A DNA stretch of 64,000 nucleotides from NCBI RefSeq assembly GCF_002197845.1, contig NZ_NIDE01000001.1, forward strand, positions 620,001 to 684,000, written 5' to 3'. Within the stretch, counting starts at the first letter, position 1; each line of letters opens with the position of its first letter. This document shows positions 17,305 to 26,347 of this stretch, piece after piece. The position numbers and the translations under genes are program-made. Below the pieces are notes generated by a model. It was not told the DNA's origin and searched no databases. It worked only from the letters and a program-made list of their open reading frames with translations. The DNA is from Fimbriiglobus ruber (GTDB lineage Bacteria > Planctomycetota > Planctomycetia > Gemmatales > Gemmataceae).

Positions 17305-18219
17305 TTACTTTTCGAACAGTGCCGCCACGAAACTATCCGGGTCGAACGGTTCGAGGTCGTCCATTTGCTCGCCGACCCCGATGTATTTGACCGGCAGCCC
17401 GACTTTCTGTTTGATCGCGAAGACGGCCCCGCCTTTCGCCGTACCGTCGAGTTTGGTCAGGATGATGCCGGTACACTTGACCGTCTTGGTGAACTGCTCG
17501 GCCTGCGCGATCGCGTTCTGGCCGTTCGTGCCGTCCAGTACCAAGAACACTTCGTGCGGGGCCCCGGGAATCTGTTTTCCGACGACGCGGTGAATCTTCT
17601 CCAACTCGCGCATGAGGTGGGTCTGGGTGTGCAACCGCCCGGCGGTGTCCACGATGAGAATGTCGTACCCGCGGGCCTTGGCCCGTTCGCAGGCGTCGTG
17701 CGCCACGGCCGCCGGGTCGGACCCCTGCTGCTGCTTGACGATGTCGACCCCGATCCGGTCGCACCAGACTGTGAGCTGTTCGACCGCGGCCGCCCGGAAC
17801 GTGTCGCACGCGGCGACGAGAACCTTCTTCCCGTCCAGCTTCAAGCGGTTCGCGAGCTTGGCGATCGAGGTCGTTTTCCCCGACCCGTTCACCCCGGCGA
17901 TCATGACCACCGTCGGTCCGGTCTCGACGTGGTGGATGCCGGCGGACGGGTCGATGAGCATCTCGCGGAGTTGCTGGCGCACGAACAGCTTGACGTCCTC
18001 GCCCACTTCCCGGTCGAGGAACCCCTGCCGGACGCGGTCGACGATCTGCGCAGTCGCCTGGACGCCGACGTCCGCTAGGTAGAGTTGTTCTTCGAGTTGC
18101 GTGAGGAAGGCTTTGTCCACACGCCGGTTGCTGGTGAACAGGTCGAGAACGCCGGAAAACACGTTCCGGGTCTTCGTCAGACCCTGTTTAATCTTGGTGA
18201 ATATCCGCCCGAGTACCAT
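17305..18219 (-). CDS. ftsY: Signal recognition particle receptor FtsY
   Basis: SRP-family GTPase that docks ribosome-SRP complexes at the membrane. The 304 residues lack the long acidic A domain of E. coli FtsY, as in many bacteria. The N domain occupies residues 1-90. The P-loop is GVNGSGKTTSIAKLA near 108. Further motifs are DTFRAAAVEQL, DTAGRLHTQTHLM and TKLDGTAKGGAVFAI, with a C-terminal GVGEQMDDLEPFDPDSFV. It is convergent with the YmdB-like gene (27-base gap). Confidence 0.95.
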   Translation of the reverse strand: MVLGRIFTKIKQGLTKTRNVFSGVLDLFTSNRRVDKAFLTQLEEQLYLADVGVQATAQIVDRVRQGFLDREVGEDVKLFVRQQLREMLIDPSAGIHHVETGPTVVMIAGVNGSGKTTSIAKLANRLKLDGKKVLVAACDTFRAAAVEQLTVWCDRIGVDIVKQQQGSDPAAVAHDACERAKARGYDILIVDTAGRLHTQTHLMRELEKIHRVVGKQIPGAPHEVFLVLDGTNGQNAIAQAEQFTKTVKCTGIILTKLDGTAKGGAVFAIKQKVGLPVKYIGVGEQMDDLEPFDPDSFVAALFEK

Positions 18220-18418
18220 AACAAGGCCGCCCTTATGAACGCGGTGTCATCCCGGCAGTTGCGGTTATTCTATACGACGTTCGCGGCCGACCGTTCCCGT
18301 TGACCGTGTACGACCTCAGTCCTATCATCAACCCAATCTGAAAGATCGGACCGGTAGTGCCGACCTTTCCGAATACGACGGCTCGCCGGCCGCATCCCCC
18401 GGCCACCTCGGAGAGCGC

Positions 18419-19453
18419 ATGAAGGCGGAACACCGCAAGGAATTGGAGACGAACTCGCTGGCCGAGGGCGTTAGCACCTTCGTCGACCGGGCCAAGACCG
18501 GCAAGCTCTGGGATTACCGGGCGATCGCCCTCGTCCTCGCCCTGGTCGCGATCGGCGGGGTCTGGTGGTATGCGATCCGGGCGAGCCGGAAGGCGAACTC
18601 GATGATGTGGTCGTCGTTCGAGGAGGTCAAGAACCCGTCCGATTTGAAAGCCTTCGCGGACGCCCACAAGGACACCGTGGCGGCGAAACTCGCCCGCGTG
18701 GAGTACGCCCGGACGCTGCTGGGTGCCGACGGCCTCGGTCGCCTCGCGAGTCAGAAGACGGAAGACCGAACCAAGGGCGTCGAAAACATCGAAGCCGCTC
18801 GCGAGGAATTCCTCAAGCTGGCAGACGAGTTCAAGAAAGATACGACTTTACAAGCCACCTGTTTGACCAGCGCGGCCGAGGCGGAATTGGCTCTTGTCGG
18901 GTATCCCAAAGGCGCGACCCTGGAGACTTCCGAACCGCGCGGGTCGGTCGATAAGGCGGCAGAACTCTATCGTAAAACGGCCAAAATCGTGGGCGAAAAG
19001 ACGACGCTCGGGGAGAACTTCCTCCGCCGGGCGACGGAACTGGAAGAGAAGAAAAAAGCCGTTGTCGAAGCCGAATCGGCCCTGACCAAGTTACTGCCTG
19101 AGAAAACCAATCCGCGCGATACGACGCCGGCCCCAAAGGCTCCGGAAGGGCTGTTCCCTTCGCCGAAACTACCCGACGTGGTAAATCCGGCTGATTCGCC
19201 CAAGGCGCCGGCTGGTCCGGTAACGGTTCCCCCAGTTCCGACGCCTCCGGCAACACCGGCTGCCGCTCCGGGAACGCCAGTTCCTGCCCCGACGCCCGCG
19301 GGTTCCACGGCACCCCCCGCTACTCCTGCTCCCGCGCCGAAATCCCCGGCCACGCCGCCGGCGGCTGCGGCGCCACCGACTCCGGCTACTCCCGCACCGC
19401 CGCCACCCGCTCCCGCGGCGCCGCCAAAAGACAAAGACTCCGGCAAGAAATAA
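18419..19453 (+). CDS. Membrane protein with helical repeat domain and Pro/Ala-rich tail
   Basis: A 344-residue protein. The N-terminal 40 residues are cytoplasmic, followed by one membrane helix (AIALVLALVAIGGVWWYAI). An alpha-helical domain of about 160 residues resembles TPR-like proteins of the YfgM/Ybgf sort. The last 120 residues are almost only Pro, Ala and Thr, a low-complexity tail that may span or bind the cell envelope. No enzyme motif is visible. It is divergent from ftsY and closed by a strong terminator. The function is unknown. Confidence 0.72.
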   Translation: MKAEHRKELETNSLAEGVSTFVDRAKTGKLWDYRAIALVLALVAIGGVWWYAIRASRKANSMMWSSFEEVKNPSDLKAFADAHKDTVAAKLARVEYARTLLGADGLGRLASQKTEDRTKGVENIEAAREEFLKLADEFKKDTTLQATCLTSAAEAELALVGYPKGATLETSEPRGSVDKAAELYRKTAKIVGEKTTLGENFLRRATELEEKKKAVVEAESALTKLLPEKTNPRDTTPAPKAPEGLFPSPKLPDVVNPADSPKAPAGPVTVPPVPTPPATPAAAPGTPVPAPTPAGSTAPPATPAPAPKSPATPPAAAAPPTPATPAPPPPAPAAPPKDKDSGKK

Positions 19454-19464
19454 CCCTAACCAAT

Positions 19465-19497
19465 CGAACGGCCGCCTCGGGCGGCCGTTCGGTCTTT
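19465..19497 (+). terminator. Rho-independent terminator
   Basis: An 11-base stem (19465-19475 with 19481-19491, CGAACGGCCGC) has a five-base loop and is followed by GTCTTTATT. It ends the upstream membrane protein gene just before the pseudouridine synthase start. Confidence 0.85.
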
Positions 19498-19502
19498 ATT
19501 CC

Positions 19503-20612
19503 ATGGTCACTGAGCCCTTCACTGAAGACGAAGATCTGTTGCCTTCCGATGTGGACGGTCTGTCGTTACGTGGCCCCACGCCGGACGCCGCCGACGGCGT
19601 ACCGCACCCCGCCTACGCGCGGTCCCGCGACCCGGTGGAGTTGCTCGTTCGCATCAAAGCCGAGGGAATGCGGCTCGACCATTACCTGCAAATCTACTTT
19701 CACGACTTCAGCCGGTCCGAGTTGCAAAAGGCGATTACCGGCGGTCACGTGCTTGTCAACGGGAAGCCGTCGAAGCCGAGCCATAAGGTCCGCGACGAAG
19801 ACAAGTTGTACGTCACGTTACCGGAACCGATTCACGACGTCATTGTCCCGGAAGACATCCCGCTCGACGTGCTGTACGAAGACGAGTGCGTCGCCATCAT
19901 CAACAAGCCGGCGGACATGGTCGTCCACCCGGCGCGCGGGAACTGGACCGGGACGCTCGCGAACGCCCTGGCCTTTCGGTTTAAGGACCAACTCAGCCGG
20001 GCGAACGGGACGTTTCGCCCCGGCATCGTCCACCGGCTCGACCGGGACACGAGCGGCGTCATCCTGATCGCCAAGGACGAAATCACGCACCGCGAAGTGG
20101 CGATGCAGTTCGAGACGAGGAAGGTCCACAAGGAATACGTCGCGCTGACGGCCGGGGAACTGGACCGGGACAGCGATTACATCGAAGCCCGGCTGAAACA
20201 TCACCCGCACATTCGCGAACAGATGGTCGCGACTCTCGACCAGAGCGACCCGGGCGCGAAGGACGCGTGCAGTTACTACGAAGTGTTAGAGCGATTTCGC
20301 GGGCACACGTTGGTGAAGGTCCAGCCGAGGACCGGCCGCACGCACCAGATTCGTGTCCACTTGGCGTTCGTGAACTGTCCGGTGATCGCCGACAAGCTTT
20401 ACGGCAGCCGCGACCGGCTGCTGCTCTCGGATGTCGTTTCCGGCGTCGCCCGGGCGGACGACGAATTACTCATCGCGAGACAGGCACTTCACGCCTTTCG
20501 ACTCCGCTTTCGCCATCCCAAGAAAGGGGCGTGGGTGGAGGTCGAAGCCCCCCTCCCGGCCGACATCCGCAAAGCGCTCGAAGCACTTCGCCAGCACAGG
20601 CCGCATCGATGA
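19503..20612 (+). CDS. RluD-family rRNA pseudouridine synthase
   Basis: Converts uridines of rRNA to pseudouridine. The 369 residues contain an N-terminal S4 RNA-binding domain (RLDHYLQIYFHDFSRSELQK) and the catalytic motif HRLDRDTSGVILIAK, whose second Asp is the nucleophile. Further motifs are NKPADMVVHPARGNWTG and VQPRTGRTHQIRVHLA. Which of RluA/C/D it equals cannot be settled by eye; RluD-type is likeliest. The ATG at 19503 is used. Its stop overlaps the ATG of a possible 84-residue reading frame. Confidence 0.92.
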   Translation: MVTEPFTEDEDLLPSDVDGLSLRGPTPDAADGVPHPAYARSRDPVELLVRIKAEGMRLDHYLQIYFHDFSRSELQKAITGGHVLVNGKPSKPSHKVRDEDKLYVTLPEPIHDVIVPEDIPLDVLYEDECVAIINKPADMVVHPARGNWTGTLANALAFRFKDQLSRANGTFRPGIVHRLDRDTSGVILIAKDEITHREVAMQFETRKVHKEYVALTAGELDRDSDYIEARLKHHPHIREQMVATLDQSDPGAKDACSYYEVLERFRGHTLVKVQPRTGRTHQIRVHLAFVNCPVIADKLYGSRDRLLLSDVVSGVARADDELLIARQALHAFRLRFRHPKKGAWVEVEAPLPADIRKALEALRQHRPHR

Positions 20613-20863
20613 ATCCCGACCGCGAGGCCGCGTCGAAAGCGCCGCCATTATCGGTTTTCCCGATCGTACACGATCAGTCGGCTGGCAATAGTCCGGATGA
20701 AGGACCGGTTGGGGACACCTGCTCCTGTTTTTCACAGGAGTTTGTCGAGACCGTCCCGATGGTTGACGATAAATGGGTGGAATGGTTCGTTCTGGTAGGT
20801 TGCCGCGGAATATACGACATCGGCCCGTTCCGGTTAGTAAAATGGACTCCGCGGTTTGGGTAA
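20609..20863 (+). CDS. Possible small hypothetical protein coupled to the pseudouridine synthase
   Basis: An 84-residue reading frame whose ATG overlaps the upstream stop (ATGA). The product starts MNPDREAASKAPPLSVF and ends with an aromatic stretch (WVEWFVLVGCRGIYD). Third-position GC is lower than in its neighbours and no family was recognised. The ATGA overlap is the main support. It may simply be intergenic sequence. Confidence 0.35.
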   Translation: MNPDREAASKAPPLSVFPIVHDQSAGNSPDEGPVGDTCSCFSQEFVETVPMVDDKWVEWFVLVGCRGIYDIGPFRLVKWTPRFG

Positions 20864-20938
20864 AATGAGACGACTGGCCCGTTCGTCGTCGCGAACCTCC
20901 AAATGAAGGAATCAGGACCGGGTTCCTGGGGGCTCACC

Positions 20939-23900
20939 ATGCGTTTCAGCGTTGTCATTAACACGTACAACCGCGCCAAATCTCTCAGGAAGACGCTCCT
21001 ATCACTGCGCCACCAAACCTATTCCGATTTTGAAGTGCTCGTCGTCAACGGTCCCTCGACGGACGACACCGACGCCGTCCTGGCCGAGTTCACCGGTTCG
21101 ATCCGGGTGTACCGCTGTGCCAAAGCCCGGCTGTCCGTGTCGCGCAACATCGGCCTCGCCGAAGCGAGCGGCGACGTCGTGGCCTTCATCGACGACGACG
21201 CGATCCCGACGCCTCATTGGATGGAAGAACTGGCGGCCGCTTATTGCGAGCCGGGCGTCGGGGCCGTCGGCGGGCTGGTTTATGACCAGACCGGCGTGAA
21301 ATTGCAATACCGGTTTGCCGCGTGCCATCGCGACGGGCGGCCCACCTACCAAATCGAGCCGCCCCTGGACCAGTACCTGCGACCGTACGCCGACCCGGTC
21401 GCGTACCTCCAGGGCACCAACATGTCGTACCGCCGCACCGTCCTCCGGGAGATCGGCGGGTTCGACGAGAATATTCTGCACTATTACGACGACGTCGACA
21501 CGTGCCTCCACGTCGTCGACAAGGGGCACAAGTTGATCGCCCTGGAAGGGGCGGCGGTCCACCACAAGTTTCTCGCGAGCCACATCCGCAACCACAACCG
21601 GATCGTCCTCGACCCGTTCAACCAGTTGAGCGACCGCATCTACTTCGCGTTCCGCCACGGGCGGGCCACGCGGACGCTGCGGGAACTGATGGACGGGTTG
21701 CTCGCCGAGGCCGACCAGTTGCGGAAAGAAGCCGACAACCACGTCGCCTCGGGCGCGATGACGGCCGCCCAGCAAGAGGTTCACCACCGCCGGCTGGAAG
21801 AGGCGCTGGAAGTCGGGTTGAATAAAGGTCTGTCCGTCAACCGCGCCGGCCGGGAGGTTCCGCCCGCGCGGGCGTCCGCTTTCCTTCCGTTCCCGACCGT
21901 CCGTCCGACCGGGTCGCGGCTCAAACTCTGCTTCATTTCCAACGGACACTCCCCGTCGGTCGGCGCGGGGGAACTCGCCCGCCACACGCACGAACTGGCG
22001 ACCGGCTTGGGGAACGTGGGGCACGAAATCCACGTCGTGACGCGGTCACCGGACATTTACCGCCTGGATTTCGAACACGACGTTTGGGTCCATCGGATTC
22101 CCGACCCCGACCGGTTTGCCCCGGAACTCGACGGCATCGCGTCGAAAAATCATCTATTCGGCACCGTTGGCGTGTACCACGAGGTTTGCAAAATCCACGC
22201 GAACCGGCCCGTCGATCTCGTGTCCACCCCGCTCCTGACGGGTGAGGGTTTGGTCTGCGGGTTCGACAACCGATTCCCCACGATTACCACCTTCGCGACG
22301 GGGCCGAAAGCCTTCGGGCGTAAGACTCCGGCCGGTGACGTGCCGGCGGGCTGGCAAGGCGTCGCCGTTGGAGACGAACTCGCGACCGCGGCGCGGGCGC
22401 TTCGGGAGATCGATCCGGCGAAGTCCGACGGTATCGGGGCACTTTACCCGGCCGAGCCCTCCAAATCATTCGTCGCCGGCATCGGGCTCCGCGACCGGTT
22501 TGCCGATTTTCCCCGCCGCAGGACTGCCGACGGGCGGGTGCGCGTTCTTTGCGTCTTCGGGTCCGAGACCGCCGTGGATTTGGTCATGGAGGCCGCAGGC
22601 CAAATTGGCCACAGCCTTCCGAACGTCGAGTTCGTCATCGCGTCCCGGCACGCGGTTGCTGATTTTGTCGAATCGTATCACTCCCGTGTCGAGGATCGGT
22701 TCGCGACCGACCCCGGTGTCCGCGAACGGGTGACGATCAGCAACCCCCGATCTTCCGACGAACTCTACCAAGAGTACGCGGACTGCGATGTCGTCCACAT
22801 CGACCCCGCGTGCGAATCGTTCGGGCAGACGGTCGCCGAGGCGACGATGTTCGGTAAACCGGTCGTGAGTGCCCGGAACGAGTTGGCGGCAGCGGTCTTG
22901 ACCCACGGGGAACAGGCGTACCTGATCCCGTCGGATGAGATCGCGTCACTCGCGGATGCGCTTCGGGAACTTGTGTCGTCGCCGGGCCTCCGCAGGCAGT
23001 ACGGCGAGCGGGCCCGAGAACTTTACCGTCAGCGGTTTTCCCGGCCGGTCCTGATCGCGCGATGCGAGAGACATTTCCGGGCGATGATCGCGCACCACCG
23101 GCGGTCGCCCGGGTGGAATCCGACGAACCCAGTCCCGCCCGGCGCGGTTTCGGAGGGCTTCACCGCGGCCCTGATCCGCGCCGGCCTGCCACCCGAGCGG
23201 GCGGGAGCGGCCGCATCGCGCCTGCTCGACGCCCGCCACCACCCGGTAGATTTGCCCCTCCAGTTCGGCAAATTCTGGCACCTGCCGGCCGCCGAGTTTA
23301 TTGCCGAAGCGTTCCGCTTCTTGTTTAACCGGGCCGCCCGTCCGGACGAAATCACCGAATGGCTAGGGGAGGTTCGCCGGGGTCTGCGGCGGATTGATCT
23401 GATCCGACTTTTCATCGAATCCGCGGAAGGTCGCCGGGCATATTCGACGGACTGTATCCAGGGCGTGGCCGACGTTTGCGGTGCCGGTGAATTCGTTCTC
23501 GAACGCACGAAGGAAGTCGTCCCCCCCGCCCCGCCACTCCGCCCGACTTTGCGACACAGACTTTCCGGTGCGCTCTACGTTGGGATGGTTCTAAGATATT
23601 GTCGTCGCGCACTTTACCTCCCGTGGAACTTTCACAAGTTTTACCAGGAGTTCGAGAACAGCGCGCAAATCATTCAAGCCACGCGCGACCGGCAGGCCGC
23701 CATTGAGCGGCTGATCACGGCCGAAATTCTGCCAATGTTGCAAACACTGGCGGTGGCGCAAGAACAGTTACGCGCTTTGATCCGGGCGAACGAAACGGCG
23801 GTCGTGGTTGGGCACGAGCGGATTCAGTCCGCGATGGACGTCCAGACCGCCCGCATCGGAGAGGCGATCGGCATGGTCGTCGCGGAAATGACGTTGTCGG

Positions 23901-23959
23901 ACCTCGACGAGGATATTCCCCAACCGCGGCACGTCGAAAGCCTGCGTCGGGCCGGTTGA
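20939..23959 (+). CDS. Bifunctional GT2-GT4 glycosyltransferase with DUF4214-like region
   Basis: About 1006 residues. The N-terminal 270 residues are a GT-A glycosyltransferase 2 domain: FSVVINTYNRAKSL, then the metal-binding-like AFIDDDAIP, then GGFDENILHYYDDVDTCL. Residues about 315-720 form a GT-B/GT4 domain (CFISNGHSPSVGAGELARHT at its start; the DPACESFGQTVAEATMFGKP donor-site motif later). A roughly 60-residue segment with FGKFWHLPAAEFIAEAFRFL resembles DUF4214, and the tail is helical. The ATG at 20939 has GGGGG seven bases upstream and gives a natural GT2 start; an ATG at 20903 would add 12 residues. It probably builds a surface glycan or modifies proteins. Confidence 0.85.
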   Translation: MRFSVVINTYNRAKSLRKTLLSLRHQTYSDFEVLVVNGPSTDDTDAVLAEFTGSIRVYRCAKARLSVSRNIGLAEASGDVVAFIDDDAIPTPHWMEELAAAYCEPGVGAVGGLVYDQTGVKLQYRFAACHRDGRPTYQIEPPLDQYLRPYADPVAYLQGTNMSYRRTVLREIGGFDENILHYYDDVDTCLHVVDKGHKLIALEGAAVHHKFLASHIRNHNRIVLDPFNQLSDRIYFAFRHGRATRTLRELMDGLLAEADQLRKEADNHVASGAMTAAQQEVHHRRLEEALEVGLNKGLSVNRAGREVPPARASAFLPFPTVRPTGSRLKLCFISNGHSPSVGAGELARHTHELATGLGNVGHEIHVVTRSPDIYRLDFEHDVWVHRIPDPDRFAPELDGIASKNHLFGTVGVYHEVCKIHANRPVDLVSTPLLTGEGLVCGFDNRFPTITTFATGPKAFGRKTPAGDVPAGWQGVAVGDELATAARALREIDPAKSDGIGALYPAEPSKSFVAGIGLRDRFADFPRRRTADGRVRVLCVFGSETAVDLVMEAAGQIGHSLPNVEFVIASRHAVADFVESYHSRVEDRFATDPGVRERVTISNPRSSDELYQEYADCDVVHIDPACESFGQTVAEATMFGKPVVSARNELAAAVLTHGEQAYLIPSDEIASLADALRELVSSPGLRRQYGERARELYRQRFSRPVLIARCERHFRAMIAHHRRSPGWNPTNPVPPGAVSEGFTAALIRAGLPPERAGAAASRLLDARHHPVDLPLQFGKFWHLPAAEFIAEAFRFLFNRAARPDEITEWLGEVRRGLRRIDLIRLFIESAEGRRAYSTDCIQGVADVCGAGEFVLERTKEVVPPAPPLRPTLRHRLSGALYVGMVLRYCRRALYLPWNFHKFYQEFENSAQIIQATRDRQAAIERLITAEILPMLQTLAVAQEQLRALIRANETAVVVGHERIQSAMDVQTARIGEAIGMVVAEMTLSDLDEDIPQPRHVESLRRAG

Positions 23960-24050
23960 GCGGTTGCCGATATGTGCATCAGGCTCGGTTTCTGAGTAAC
24001 AAATGTCGCAATGCCTGCGGCCTGTCGCGACTTTACATTTCGTTCAATGC

Positions 24051-24080
24051 CGACCTGTCCATCGCGCGATGGACAGGTCG
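24051..24080. repeat. Perfect 30-bp palindrome
   Basis: The 30 bases equal their own reverse complement, centred on GCGC (half-site CGACCTGTCCATCGC). There is no loop, so it would work better as a dimeric-protein site or cruciform than as an RNA terminator. Confidence 0.9.
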
Positions 24081-24227
24081 TGTGAATTTTACGTGGGGCC
24101 AAATGACCGGCCGATGGAGCTTGCCTTGCGCTGAACGCCGACTGTCCATTCGCCTAAAGCACTTTTACTCTCAGCCTGGCGGACCAACCTTGATCTTGGA
24201 GGCTGACGATCACGGATCCGTGCACTA

Positions 24228-24392
24228 ATCTTTACCCCGGAGGCGTGGCAGCGATTAGCCGGTGGTTGAGCGCAGCGACACCACCGGTTCGCGATGGCCG
24301 TAACCCACGACCCCGATCGGGGTCGCCGTGAACCGGTGGTGTCGCTGCGCTCAACCACCGGCTAATCGCTGCCACGCCTCCGGCGTAAAGAT
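24228..24392. repeat. 63-bp inverted repeat
   Basis: The arms 24228-24290 and 24330-24392 pair over 63 bases with one mismatch (ACCCC against ACGCC). The 39-base loop contains its own short palindrome, CCCCGATCGGGG. Arm sequences include GCGATTAGCCGGTGGTTGAG. It may be a MITE-like element or a very strong RNA hairpin. Confidence 0.92.
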
Positions 24393-24532
24393 CGAAAGCA
24401 AGTGGGGTCGGCCGTGGCACTTGACGGCCAACGATTACGGGTCAGCCGCCAGATTGGAAGTGAAAATGCTCTAAAGTAGTCGGAAGCGATCTGAAACGGA
24501 CCCGCAACTCTTTCAGTTCCCGAGGCCACAAC

Positions 24533-25665
24533 ATGTCTTCCAACTCTCCTTCCCAACCCTCGCCGAATCGCGTGCGTTTCCCGTTTCTCTGGATCTCGCT
24601 GTGTGTGAACCTCGTGTTGGTGACGGTGTTCGCGGTTTATCTGTTCTGGCCCTCGGACAGCGAGTCGAGCGAGCGATCCCTGGTCGAACGACATTACAGC
24701 GGCGAAAACGGGGCGGCGGACAAGGTCGCGGTCGTGCGCATTTCCGGCTTGCTGATTGAAACGGGAACCGAGTTCGCCCACAGGCAAATTGAACGGGCCG
24801 CGAAGGATAAGTCGGTCAAGGTCGTCGTCGTGCGGATCGACAGCCCGGGGGGACCATCTCGGCGAGCGAACGGCTCCACGCCGATTTAGTCCACCTGCGC
24901 GACAACACGAACCCCCGCTACGCGGGGACCGGACCGAAGCCGCTCGTCGCGTCGATGGGAAGCATTGCCGCTTCCGGCGGGTATTACGTCGCCATGCCGG
25001 CCGGGAAGGTGCTGGCGGAATCGACGACGATCACCGGCTCCATCGGTGTGTTCGCCGCCCTGCCGAACGTCTCCGAATTGGCCCACAAGAACGGCGTCCA
25101 CCTGGAACTCATCAAGGCGGGGTCGATCAAGGGCGGTGGATCGCCGTTTCAGACGCTCTCTCCGGAAGAGCGACAACCCTGGCAAGAAATGGTGGACCAC
25201 GCCTACGACCGATTTCTCGAAGTCGTGGCGAACGGACGTCCGGGCCTGACCAGGCAGCGTTTGGTGAGCGAAACAATTGAAAAGCAAATTTTTACTTACG
25301 ACGAAAAAGGTGTTCCCATCAAGGGGCCCGACGGAAAACCTGTTACCGTGAAAGCCGTCCGCTACCGGGCTGACGGGGGCAGTTACACGCCCCCTCAGGC
25401 AAAGGAATTGGGGTTGATCGACGGCCTCGCTGATCTGCCGACAACCATCGCGACCGCGGCGGAAATCGCGAAGTTATCCAAGTACCGCGCTGTTGTTTAC
25501 GAGCGACCCAAGGGCTTGGCCGAACAATTACTTGGAGTCGAACTTCACCAGCCAAATCATCCTTTGGGGGTCGAGACTTTGGGTCACGCGTTGACGCCCA
25601 GACTCTGGTATTTATCGCCCCAATTCGAACTGGCCGGGAGCCTTTCGGCCGTCACAACTCCATGA
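24533..25665 (+). pseudogene. sppA: Signal peptide peptidase SppA (S49), frameshifted at a G6 run
   Basis: Membrane serine protease that degrades cleaved signal peptides. The first part (24533-24889) has a transmembrane helix (FLWISLCVNLVLVTVFAVYL) and ends VVVRIDSPGG before going out of frame. The second part continues in the -1 frame with TISASERLHADLVHLRDN, then MGSIAASGGYYVAMPAGK with the nucleophile Ser, and the Lys in IKAGSIKGGGSPF. Moving back one base at the six Gs at 24847-24852 restores an uninterrupted S49 protein of about 377 residues. The run reads as the slippery heptamer G GGG GGA in the zero frame (24847-24853). It may be a real mutation, a sequencing error in the homopolymer, or -1 ribosomal frameshifting. 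Everything else about the protein looks intact. Confidence 0.85.
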
Positions 25666-26347
25666 TTGATAGGGATTTCCCCTCAGGACCAGGACGCGGA
25701 AGTTCTCAGCCGATCAGGAAGAAAGCAAGTCACATGTGCTGGTCAATACTGGAAAAGTAGCCCGATTTACAGCGACGATTCCGCAACCGGCTAGCCTGAC
25801 TGTTGGCGGGGTGTTAGTGTTTTCCATGGTATTTGGTTTACTCCTGTACCCCTCCTCGAACCCCATAAATGACCCAAACGAACGGACACTTGGTCGCGTA
25901 AAGTAAAGGGAAAAGTTTCGTAATTACTGACTGAAAATATACTTGTGGCAAATCGAAGGCAAGCCTTTGGCTTTATCAATTGATTTTGTCGCAGGTTGAG
26001 TCGGGCCGTTCAAGTTTTTTTTGCCATGTTTCCGAACCTCAATTCCGGTTTGAACCGTCTAAGGTTGCGTGTAGTGGGCGGTGTTCAAGTGCGGTGAGTT
26101 TCCGGTGAAATAATGGGTTTAGCCCGGTTACCCGTCTGAATCGGGAGAAAGTTTTCAACGGAATTTGGAAATCCGAATCTGGGTTGATCCGCACTAACGA
26201 TTGAAACAAGTGGGGCGTTTTACCTATAAAGCAATGCCCTGGCATCCGGGGTGGACCAGTTTTTGCTAGCTCCTTCAACACAAAAAAGAAAGGGACTCCC
26301 ACGGCGATGGCCGCGCGGAAGCGCCCCACTTTGAAAGGTGGTGTACC
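25666..26347. other. Long low-GC gene-free stretch upstream of the DksA/TraR-like gene
   Basis: About 680 bases with markedly lower GC than the genes, and no coding potential that can be supported on either strand. It may contain a long 5' leader, an unrecognised small RNA or both. A candidate promoter is noted at 26201-26230. Confidence 0.5.
26201..26230 (+). promoter_or_regulatory. Candidate sigma-70-type promoter
   Basis: TTGAAA at 26201-26206 and TATAAA at 26225-26230 with an 18-base spacer, about 120 bases upstream of the DksA/TraR-like start. The pair matches the general bacterial consensus; planctomycete promoters are poorly defined, so this is tentative. Confidence 0.4.

Larger units (their letters stand above)
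23960..24532. other. Gene-free stretch with two large palindromes
   Basis: About 570 bases between the glycosyltransferase and sppA. It holds a perfect 30-base palindrome (24051-24080) and a 165-base inverted repeat (24228-24392). No gene was recognised. Confidence 0.6.

Noticed and set aside
24533-24889. A separate 118-residue membrane protein
   Set aside because: Its sequence is the N-terminal part of an S49 protease that continues in the -1 frame; the end after the G run has no family resemblance.
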